A DNA stretch of 7,339 nt from Burkholderiaceae bacterium (lineage in GTDB: Bacteria > Pseudomonadota > Gammaproteobacteria > Burkholderiales > Burkholderiaceae_F): contig JACCYC010000154.1 of NCBI GenBank assembly GCA_013696665.1, forward strand, positions 1 through 7,339, written 5' to 3'. The notes beneath the pieces are model-generated. The model searched no databases and was not told the DNA's origin. It was given only the letters and a program-made list of their open reading frames with translations. The translations under genes were made by a program, and so were the position numbers. Positions 1 through 5,426 of the stretch are shown one piece after another. Every line of letters begins with the position of its first letter. The stretch's first letter is position 1.

Positions 1-509
1 GGGCTGATATGCGGGGCGAGCTTGCGGCGCCCGTAAGCTCGACCCGCGAAGTATGCGGCGGTGTCGGCGATCCAGACGATCAGCAACACCGACAGCAGCA
101 TCGCCGCACCCTGCAACAGCAGTTGCATCAACGCGAACCAGCCGGCAACCACGAGCAACAACGCGAGTGCCATTCCAGCGACACGCGGCAACCGAAATGT
201 CATCGCTTTCGGATGAAACAACATCGCGGCGATCAGCAACCAGATCACGGTGGCCAGCGCGCTCAACGGAAACGCGACGCGTGGTATGAGGCCGCGCTCG
301 ATCACGCCGATATAGAGCAGCACCACGCTCACCATCGCAGATAGCAATACCGAGGTTGAACGGCTCGCCCCTGTCAGTTGCAACCACTCCATCAGCGCAA
401 GACCTAGCACGGCGGTCGCTACGACTGCGAATGCGGCGGGGGACCAGGCCAGCGCGACCGCCATGATCACGACCAAAATTGCAGCCGTGATCACCCGTTG
501 CTTCAGCAT
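1..509 (-). CDS. cdsA: Phosphatidate cytidylyltransferase (CDP-diacylglycerol synthase), N-terminal part
   Basis: This inner-membrane enzyme makes CDP-diacylglycerol from phosphatidate and CTP, the precursor of all bacterial phospholipids. The frame begins with ATG at 509 (MLKQRVITA) and stays open for 169 codons to the window edge, so the C-terminal part, with the family signature and active site, lies outside. The visible part is almost entirely hydrophobic, with several predicted membrane segments (about residues 7-42, 54-70, 80-98, 110-133 and 136-148). It ends in WIADTAAYFAGRAYGRRKLAP, a stretch typical of CdsA just before the catalytic region. The gene starts 9 bases after the uppS stop, and a TAAGG that overlaps that stop can serve as ribosome-binding site, so translational coupling is likely. 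Position after uppS is the usual one in proteobacteria. Identification rests on the N-terminal half and synteny. Confidence 0.93.
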   Translation of the reverse strand, partial: MLKQRVITAAILVVIMAVALAWSPAAFAVVATAVLGLALMEWLQLTGASRSTSVLLSAMVSVVLLYIGVIERGLIPRVAFPLSALATVIWLLIAAMLFHPKAMTFRLPRVAGMALALLLVVAGWFALMQLLLQGAAMLLSVLLIVWIADTAAYFAGRAYGRRKLAPHIS

Positions 510-518
510 GCAGGCGCC

Positions 519-1304
519 TTACCCCGGCTGTGCAACATCAGCAATCGACGCGCGTTCCAGTTGCTCACCAGTATGGCCAAAGCGACGCTGCCGCGTTGCG
601 TACCATTTGAAAGCCAGATCAAGTTCGACGGAATCGAACTGCGGCCACAGAACGTCGCAAAAATACAGTTCGGTGTAAGCAAGCTGATACAGCAGAAAAT
701 TGCTGATGCGGCGCTCGCCGCCGGTGCGTATCAGCAAGTCAGGCTCTGGCGCAAACGACAACGCGAGGTACGGTTCAATTTCCGAGTCAGACAGCTCGAC
801 CCGATTTGCGCCCGACGCAAGCTGAGCATTTGCCGCCATGCTCGCGGCCTGCACGATATCCCAACGCCCGCCGTAATCCGCGCAAATGGTCAATTGGAGC
901 TTTTGGTTTTGTGCGGTCCGATTTTCGGAGTCGGTGATCAACCGGCGCAGCTCGGGATCGAATTGCTCCCGCCCGCCCACCACTCTGACGCGCACTCCGA
1001 GCTCGATCAGCCTGTCTATTTCGCGCTGCAGGGCAAAGACGAAGAGCTTCATCAACATTGAAACTTCGTCCGGCGGGCGGCGCCAGTTCTCCGAACTGAA
1101 AACGAAGAGCGTCAGAAATTCGACACCGCGCTCTCCGCAAGCCTGCAGCGTTGCACGCACCGCATCGACGCCACGCGAATGTCCAGCGACTCGCGGCTTG
1201 CCCTGCGCTACTGCCCACCGGCCGTTGCCATCCATGATGATGGCAACATGGCGCGGAACTGGGGGCGCGGACTCTACCTGGGTCGACGCAGCTTTCGCAC
1301 GCAC
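519..1304 (-). CDS. uppS: Ditrans,polycis-undecaprenyl-diphosphate synthase (cis-prenyltransferase)
   Basis: UppS condenses eight isopentenyl diphosphates onto farnesyl diphosphate to give C55 undecaprenyl diphosphate, the lipid carrier for peptidoglycan and O-antigen. The 261-residue product matches the usual length (E. coli 253). Visible motifs are HVAIIMDGNGRW (residues 19-30, catalytic Asp25), His42, FSSENWRRP (69-77, with Asn73) and IRTGGERRISNF (192-203), with Arg193, Arg199 and Glu212 at the positions that bind diphosphate and Mg2+. One small deviation is Asp143 in ADYGGRWD, where E. coli has Asn. The start codon is GTG: it leaves 17 residues before RHVAII, like E. coli, and no nearby ATG is available. 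No good Shine-Dalgarno is seen; the 29-base gap after frr may allow coupling. Lies between frr and cdsA in the expected operon. Confidence 0.96.
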   Translation of the reverse strand: MRAKAASTQVESAPPVPRHVAIIMDGNGRWAVAQGKPRVAGHSRGVDAVRATLQACGERGVEFLTLFVFSSENWRRPPDEVSMLMKLFVFALQREIDRLIELGVRVRVVGGREQFDPELRRLITDSENRTAQNQKLQLTICADYGGRWDIVQAASMAANAQLASGANRVELSDSEIEPYLALSFAPEPDLLIRTGGERRISNFLLYQLAYTELYFCDVLWPQFDSVELDLAFKWYATRQRRFGHTGEQLERASIADVAQPG

Positions 1305-1327
1305 GGTGAGCGAATTCCGGAGACGAG

Positions 1328-1344
1328 TGACCGTCAGACGGTCA
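1328..1344 (-). repeat. Inverted repeat spanning the frr stop codon
   Basis: On the minus strand TGACCGT (1344-1338), loop CTG (1337-1335) and ACGGTCA (1334-1328) form a perfect 7-bp hairpin that contains the frr TGA stop. No T tract follows, so it does not look like an intrinsic terminator. It lies 24 bases before the uppS GTG start and could influence mRNA stability or coupling, or be incidental. Confidence 0.45.
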
Positions 1345-1894
1345 TCACCTCTTTTTCCTTCTCGGCGCCCAGCTTGTCGATTTCGATGACGTAGCGATCG
1401 GTCAGCTTCTGGATCGCATCTTCCGCACGGCGGTCGTCATCTTCCGAGATCTCCTTTTCCTTGAGCATCTCCTTCACCTGCTGATTTGCGTCACGCCGCA
1501 GGTTGCGCACCGCTATCTTGGCGTTCTCAATTTCGTGCTTGACGATCTTGACCAACTCTTTGCGCCGCTGCTCGGTCAATAGCGGCATCGGCACGCGCAC
1601 GATATCCCCGGTGGTCGAAGGGTTGAGCCCAAGCTCCGACTCGCGGATCGCCTTCTCGACTACTGGAATCATCTTCTTTTCCCACGGCTGAATCGTGATG
1701 GTGCGCGCATCACCGAGACCCACTTGAGCCACCTGGCTCAGTGGCACCATCGAGCCGTAGTAATCGACCTGAACATGGTCGAGCATTCCAATGTGTGCGC
1801 GCCCAGTGCGGATTTTGGCGAAATCGTGTTTCAGTGCTTCGACCGATTTCTGCATTTTCTGCTCCGCCGACCTTTGAATGTCTGCAATGCTCAT
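1334..1894 (-). CDS. frr: Ribosome recycling factor
   Basis: RRF acts with EF-G after termination to split the 70S ribosome from mRNA. The protein has 186 residues, one more than E. coli, and no gap against the family pattern. RTGRA (29-33), the domain II stretch around residues 40-100 (including LGLNPSTTGD), and the hinge and helix region MPLLTEQRRKELVK and VRNLRRDAN (129-137) with its conserved arginines are all present. The C-terminal third is highly charged and helical, as expected for domain I of this three-helix-bundle protein. The ATG at 1894 is preceded by GAGGA at 1905-1901 with a 6-base spacer, so the start is secure. It follows pyrH by 16 bases. The stop codon sits inside a 7-bp inverted repeat. 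Confidence 0.98.
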   Translation of the reverse strand: MSIADIQRSAEQKMQKSVEALKHDFAKIRTGRAHIGMLDHVQVDYYGSMVPLSQVAQVGLGDARTITIQPWEKKMIPVVEKAIRESELGLNPSTTGDIVRVPMPLLTEQRRKELVKIVKHEIENAKIAVRNLRRDANQQVKEMLKEKEISEDDDRRAEDAIQKLTDRYVIEIDKLGAEKEKEVMTV

Positions 1895-1910
1895 CGACTG
1901 TCCTCAATGC

Positions 1911-2636
1911 CTATACGTGCACCAGTGTGCCTTCGTCTTCCCCAAGAACAACGCGCTTCAGAGCTCCGCTTTTCGAGATGTTGAACACCTTGATTGGCAA
2001 ACCCTGATCACGGCAAAGCGCAAAAGCGGTTGCATCCATGATCTGCAGCTTGCGCGCGAGCGCCTCATCAAAGCTGATCGTCGCGTAGCGCGTGGCCTTG
2101 GGATCTTTTTTGGGATCGGCCGAATACACACCGTCGACCTTGGTGGCTTTCAACACGATCTGCGCGCCAATTTCGGCGCCGCGCAACGCAGCGGCTGTAT
2201 CGGTCGTGAAAAACGGATTACCGGTGCCGGCTGCGAAGATCACGACCTTTCCTTCTTCGAGGTAGCGCAAGGCTTTGGGTCGGATATACGGCTCGACTAC
2301 AGCCTCGATATGGAGCGCCGATTGCACCCGCGCCTCCACCCCGGCGCGACGCATAGCATCCTGCAGTGCCATGGCGTTCATTATGGTTGCCATCATGCCC
2401 ATGTAGTCGGCAGTCGCGCGGTCCATTCCCTCCGCGCCTAGTGCGACACCACGAAAGATATTGCCGCCCCCAATCACCACGGCCAGCTCCACACCCAGGC
2501 GAACAACCTCGCCGATATCCGCCACCATGGTCTCGACCGTCGAGCGGTTGATGCCGAAGGCGTCATCGCCCATCAGTGCTTCGCCCGAAAGCTTCAGCAA
2601 GACACGTCGATACGCCGCTGCGCTGCTGGAATTCAT
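1911..2636 (-). CDS. pyrH: UMP kinase (uridylate kinase)
   Basis: PyrH phosphorylates UMP to UDP with ATP. It is a cytoplasmic hexamer of the amino-acid kinase fold, in known cases activated by GTP and inhibited by UTP. The product is 241 residues, the same length as E. coli PyrH, and aligns from the first residue. Visible motifs are LLKLSGEAL (13-21, phosphate-binding Lys15), VIGGGNIFRG (54-63, Arg62), Asp77, GTGNPFFTTD (137-146, Asp146) and KATKVDGVYSADP (163-175). ATG at 2636 gives exactly the family N-terminus, but no Shine-Dalgarno lies at normal distance: the bases just upstream are TCGCACCG, and the nearest GGAG is about 26 bases away. The gene follows tsf by 47 bases without an evident terminator, so it is probably read from the rpsB-tsf promoter or from an unseen promoter within tsf. 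Confidence 0.98.
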   Translation of the reverse strand: MNSSSAAAYRRVLLKLSGEALMGDDAFGINRSTVETMVADIGEVVRLGVELAVVIGGGNIFRGVALGAEGMDRATADYMGMMATIMNAMALQDAMRRAGVEARVQSALHIEAVVEPYIRPKALRYLEEGKVVIFAAGTGNPFFTTDTAAALRGAEIGAQIVLKATKVDGVYSADPKKDPKATRYATISFDEALARKLQIMDATAFALCRDQGLPIKVFNISKSGALKRVVLGEDEGTLVHV

Positions 2637-2683
2637 CGGTGCGACATTAGCCCAGGACGCTCCACTGCGCAGCCGCGTAAAGG

Positions 2684-3574
2684 TCAGGCACGCGCCGTTG
2701 CCATCGCAGCGACTTCCGCCGCGAAATCGGTCTGCTTTTTCTCAATCCCTTCACCCACGACATACAGGACGAAGTCCTTGACGCTGGCACCGCTGGCTTT
2801 CAGCAGTTGCTCGATTGTCTGCTTGCCGTCTTCGGCCTTGACGAACACCTGACCCAATAACGTTACCTCACGCAGATACTTCTGGACCGTTCCTTCGGCA
2901 ATCCGGTCGAGCATTGCTTCGGGCTTACCGGCTTCGCGTGCTTTTTCTACTGCGATCCGCCGTTCGGTATCGAGCAGGTCGGACGGCACGCCAGTCGCAT
3001 CGAGCGATTTGGGCTTGCTCGCGGCAATGTGCATTGCGATGTCACGCGAAAGTTCGGGGGTGCCGTCGACTACATCGACGAGCACACCGATCTTGCTGCC
3101 ACCGTGGATATAACTCGCGAGTTTGCCTCTTGCGAGGATGCGCGCAAAGCGACGGATGGAAATGTTTTCTCCGATCTTTCCAATCAACCCTGTGCGGACC
3201 GTCTCGACGGTTCCGGTGCCCAGCGGCAGCGACGACAGCTCCTGCACATCTGACGGGTTGCGCGCTGCGATCAGGCTCGCAAGATCGGAAGCAAACCGAA
3301 GGAAGTCGGCATTCTTGGCGACGAAGTCTGTCTCGGAATTGACTTCAACGATCGCACCCAACATTTCAGCGGTGTCGACGTTGATTGCAACCACGCCCTC
3401 GGCCGCGACCCTTGCAGCGGCCTTACTCGCCTTGTTTCCAAGTTTGACGCGCAGAATTTCTTCGGCTTTCGTCATATCGCCGCCTGCTTCAGCGAGCGCT
3501 TTTTTGCACTCCATCATCGGAGCGTCGGTCTTCTCGCGCAGTTCCTTGACCAACGCCGCTGTAACTTCCGCCAT
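2684..3574 (-). CDS. tsf: Translation elongation factor Ts
   Basis: EF-Ts is the nucleotide exchange factor that releases GDP from EF-Tu. From ATG at 3574 the protein is 296 residues (E. coli 283). The N-terminal UBA-like domain carries LREKTDAPMMECKKAL (residues 12-27), the first EF-Ts signature. The second signature, EVNSETDFVAKN (77-88), contains the TDFV motif (82-85), which inserts into EF-Tu and disturbs the Mg2+ site. The dimerisation subdomains and the C-terminal module follow to residue 296. The start is fixed by a strong GGGAGGAAGG six bases upstream; a TTG six codons earlier is in frame but would place that site inside the coding region. tsf follows rpsB after a terminator-like hairpin and precedes pyrH, the standard order. 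Confidence 0.97.
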   Translation of the reverse strand: MAEVTAALVKELREKTDAPMMECKKALAEAGGDMTKAEEILRVKLGNKASKAAARVAAEGVVAINVDTAEMLGAIVEVNSETDFVAKNADFLRFASDLASLIAARNPSDVQELSSLPLGTGTVETVRTGLIGKIGENISIRRFARILARGKLASYIHGGSKIGVLVDVVDGTPELSRDIAMHIAASKPKSLDATGVPSDLLDTERRIAVEKAREAGKPEAMLDRIAEGTVQKYLREVTLLGQVFVKAEDGKQTIEQLLKASGASVKDFVLYVVGEGIEKKQTDFAAEVAAMATARA

Positions 3575-3576
3575 CG

Positions 3577-3586
3577 CCTTCCTCCC
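3577..3586 (-). promoter_or_regulatory. Ribosome-binding site of tsf
   Basis: GGGAGGAAGG on the minus strand contains GGAGG at 3585-3581, six bases from the ATG at 3574. It decides the start codon against the in-frame TTG at 3592. It also lies beyond the rpsB-tsf hairpin, so EF-Ts translation can begin independently of S2 translation. Confidence 0.85.
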
Positions 3587-3603
3587 ACCCAATTGACCGC
3601 TTG

Positions 3604-3626
3604 AAAAAAAGGGGCTTACGCCCCTT
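3604..3626 (-). terminator. Rho-independent-type terminator or attenuator between rpsB and tsf
   Basis: Reading the minus strand, AAGGGGC (3626-3620), loop GTAA (3619-3616) and GCCCCTT (3615-3609) form a perfect 7-bp stem; the T run continues to 3604, giving seven consecutive T residues. GTAA is a GNRA tetraloop, which stabilises RNA hairpins. The hairpin begins 24 bases after the rpsB stop and lies in front of tsf, which shows no clear promoter of its own. It is therefore more likely a partial attenuator that lowers tsf and downstream transcription relative to rpsB than a full operon end. A terminator-like structure in the rpsB-tsf gap is also known from E. coli. Confidence 0.85.
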
Positions 3627-3650
3627 CCAAGCTATTGCTGCTTCCGCGCT

Positions 3651-4406
3651 TTACTGGCGCTCTTCGCTGACTTCAACAAACTCTTCGCCGTTGTCCTCGG
3701 CGGCTGCCTGCACCACTCCTTGCAAAGCCGCCGCCTTGCCTTCCAGGACGGCGTCGGCGATGCCGCGGGCGTAGAGCCGCACCGCACGGCTCGAATCGTC
3801 ATTGCCCGGAATCACGTAAGCGATGTTCTCGGGAGAGTGATTGGTGTCGACCACTGCAACCACGGGAATGCCGAGTTTTGCAGCCTCGAGCACCGCGATC
3901 TTGTGATAGCCGACGTCGATGATGAACAGCGCATCGGGCAGCGCATTCATATCTTTGATGCCGCCGATCGCCTTGTTGTGCTTTTCGATCTCACGTTGAA
4001 AATCCAGCGTCTCTTTTTTCGACATGCGCTCGGTGCCGTTGTCGGCGATGATCTGCTCCATCTCCTTCAGGCGCTTGATCGAAACTTTGACAGTTTTGTA
4101 GTTGGTCAGCATGCCACCAAGCCAACGCTGATCGACAAATGGCATGCCGGCCCGCTGCGCTTCCTCAACAATGGTGTCGCGTGCCTGGCGCTTGGTGCCG
4201 ACAAACAGCACCGTGCCTCGATTACTTGCCAGTTGCCGCACAAATTTGGTTGCGGTCTGAAACTGATCAAGCGTGCGCTCGAGATTGATGATGTGGATCT
4301 TGTTGCGGTGACCGAAAATGAACGGTGCCATTTTCGGGTTCCAGAAGCGCGTTTGGTGTCCAAAATGGACTCCGGCTTCCAGCATTTGACGCATTGTTAC
4401 CGACAT
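3651..4406 (-). CDS. rpsB: 30S ribosomal protein S2
   Basis: S2 binds late to the 30S subunit between head and body and is needed for binding of S1. The 251-residue product begins MSVTMRQMLEAGVHFGHQT and carries FWNPKMAPFIFG (21-32), the Rossmann-like core with FVGTKRQA (68-75), RWLGGMLTN (94-102), a coiled-coil insertion at about 104-150, the S2 signature PDALFIIDVGYHKIAVLEA (157-175), and DTNHSPENIAYVIPGNDDS (187-205). The C-terminal tail is acidic. ATG at 4406 has GGAG at 4415-4412, 5 bases upstream. The gene is first in the minus-strand block, with a leader of roughly 135 bases if the TATAAT at 4552-4547 is its -10 box. Its Shine-Dalgarno lies in a possible stem (see the leader entry). 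Confidence 0.98.
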   Translation of the reverse strand: MSVTMRQMLEAGVHFGHQTRFWNPKMAPFIFGHRNKIHIINLERTLDQFQTATKFVRQLASNRGTVLFVGTKRQARDTIVEEAQRAGMPFVDQRWLGGMLTNYKTVKVSIKRLKEMEQIIADNGTERMSKKETLDFQREIEKHNKAIGGIKDMNALPDALFIIDVGYHKIAVLEAAKLGIPVVAVVDTNHSPENIAYVIPGNDDSSRAVRLYARGIADAVLEGKAAALQGVVQAAAEDNGEEFVEVSEERQ

Positions 4407-4411
4407 AAACT

Positions 4412-4480
4412 CTCCAAGGTTAGGTCCTGCGCGGATACCGAGGCGGACTGGACTTCAGCGTCCGTGCCCGCACCTTGGAG
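4412..4480 (-). promoter_or_regulatory. rpsB mRNA leader with inverted repeat over the Shine-Dalgarno
   Basis: On the minus strand CTCCAAGGT (4480-4472) and ACCTTGGAG (4420-4412) are perfect 9-base complements separated by 51 bases. The 3' arm contains GGAG, the rpsB ribosome-binding site, so pairing would hide it. The region between the arms can form smaller helices, for example GGAC 4463-4460 with GTCC 4453-4450, or CGGAC 4464-4460 with GTCCG 4448-4444, and GCGG 4471-4468 with CCGC 4434-4431. Feedback control of rpsB by S2 through its leader is established in gammaproteobacteria; that this leader works the same way is inference. A chance repeat is possible, but 9 perfect pairs ending exactly at the Shine-Dalgarno are suggestive. 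Confidence 0.5.
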
Positions 4481-4519
4481 GTACCGCGCGTGTTTTCGCT
4501 TCTATGCCCCTCATTAACG

Positions 4520-4525
4520 AAGGAG
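4520..4525 (+). promoter_or_regulatory. AAGGAG, possible ribosome-binding site for a longer map product
   Basis: AAGGAG sits 5 bases before a TTG at 4531 that is in frame with map. Starting there would add 16 residues ahead of the normal MAI N-terminus. The family N-terminus and length favour ATG 4579, which itself has only a weak Shine-Dalgarno (CAGAGC nearby). The site may be fortuitous. Confidence 0.25.
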
Positions 4526-4546
4526 CCAGGTTGCGATTAGCCGGAT

Positions 4547-4575
4547 ATTATAGCCGTCCCACGCAGTCAGAGCTA
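4547..4575 (-). promoter_or_regulatory. Putative sigma-70 promoter for rpsB
   Basis: A perfect TATAAT lies at 4552-4547 on the minus strand. At the usual 17-base spacing the -35 position (4575-4570) reads TAGCTC, a poor match to TTGACA, and there is no TG extension of the -10. The predicted RNA start is near 4540, leaving a leader of about 135 bases before the rpsB ATG. The rest of the intergenic region shows no better candidate for this highly expressed operon. The complementary strand reads TATTAT at 4546-4551, five of six matches, so the same AT-rich patch could serve map as well. Confidence 0.5.
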
Positions 4576-4578
4576 TCC

Positions 4579-5421
4579 ATGGCCATCGTAATCAAAACAA
4601 CGGACGATATCGCCCGCATGCGCACTGCGGGCAGGCTGGCGGCCGAGGTGCTCGACTTCGTTGCTCCCTATGTCAAGCCCGGCGTCACGACCGGTGAGCT
4701 TGACCGGGTCTGTCACGAGTACATGGTCAACGTGCAGCACACCGTGCCTGCGCCGCTGAACTACGCACCTCCGGGGTATCGGCCGTTTCCCAAAGCGATC
4801 TGCACCTCGGTGAACCACCAGGTGTGCCATGGCATTCCTGGCGACAAGGCTTTGAAAAATGGCGACGTGGTCAACATCGACGTCACAGTCATCAAGGACG
4901 GATACCACGGTGACACGAGCCGCATGTACTACGTCGGCGAGCCGTCGATCGCGGCACGTCGTTTAAGCGAGGTGACCTACGACTCGATGTGGCTCGGGAT
5001 CGCGCAGGTTCGGCCGGGTGCGACCATCGGCGATATTGGCCACGCAATTCAGGTGCGCGCGGAGAGCAACGGCTACAGCGTCGTGCGCGAGTTCTGCGGG
5101 CATGGTATTGGCCAGAAGTTTCATGAAGAGCCGCAGATCCTGCACTACGGCAAACCGGGCACGCTCGAAAAACTCGTCGCCGGAATGATTTTCACGGTCG
5201 AGCCGATGATCAACGCCGGCCGTCGCGAAATCAAGGAGCTGGCCGACGGTTGGACGATCGTCACCAAAGATCATTCGCTGTCCGCCCAGTGGGAGCACAC
5301 CGTCCTTGTGACGGAGACCGGTTACGAGGTTCTGACTCGCTCGGCCGGAATGCCTGCGCCGCCCGCCTTCATTCAGGACACGCAACAGGAAACGCGCGCC
5401 GGCGAGCCCGCGGAAGCGTAG
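4579..5421 (+). CDS. map: Methionine aminopeptidase, type I
   Basis: Map removes the initiator methionine from nascent proteins when the second residue is small; it is a di-metal enzyme of the pita-bread fold. From ATG 4579 the product is 280 residues, against 264 in E. coli. All five metal ligands are visible: Asp101 (NIDVTV), Asp112 (GDTS), His175 (CGHGIG), Glu208 (FTVEPM) and Glu239 (AQWEHT). The substrate-site His84 lies in VCHGIP. Relative to E. coli there is a few-residue longer stretch around PLNYAPPGYRPF and a C-terminal tail of about 20 residues rich in Ala, Pro and Glu. Longer in-frame starts exist at ATG 4504 and TTG 4531, but the first residues (MAIVIKTTDDIARMRTAGRL) match the normal family N-terminus. 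It is divergent from rpsB and followed 5 bases later by glnD, so the two are probably cotranscribed. Confidence 0.97.
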   Translation: MAIVIKTTDDIARMRTAGRLAAEVLDFVAPYVKPGVTTGELDRVCHEYMVNVQHTVPAPLNYAPPGYRPFPKAICTSVNHQVCHGIPGDKALKNGDVVNIDVTVIKDGYHGDTSRMYYVGEPSIAARRLSEVTYDSMWLGIAQVRPGATIGDIGHAIQVRAESNGYSVVREFCGHGIGQKFHEEPQILHYGKPGTLEKLVAGMIFTVEPMINAGRREIKELADGWTIVTKDHSLSAQWEHTVLVTETGYEVLTRSAGMPAPPAFIQDTQQETRAGEPAEA

Positions 5422-5426
5422 CGCTG

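Noticed and set aside
498..1061. 187-codon plus-strand frame opposite uppS
   Set aside because: Shadow of the uppS coding strand, with no family resemblance and no initiation signal.
1878..2441. 187-codon plus-strand frame opposite pyrH
   Set aside because: Antisense to a full-length, fully conserved UMP kinase; no motif or ribosome-binding site.
3575..3592. In-frame TTG at 3592 as the tsf start
   Set aside because: The strong GGGAGGAAGG would then be coding; ATG 3574 gives the normal EF-Ts N-terminus at ideal spacing from that site.
4455..4514. 19-codon leader peptide (ATG 4514 to TGA 4455, minus strand) upstream of rpsB
   Set aside because: No Shine-Dalgarno precedes it and its composition shows no regulatory codon run; the 5' arm of the inverted repeat explains part of it better.
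3720..4517. 265-codon open frame on the plus strand opposite rpsB
   Set aside because: It lies antisense to a certain ribosomal protein gene, has no recognisable family motif and no ribosome-binding site; long antisense frames are expected from GC-rich codon bias.
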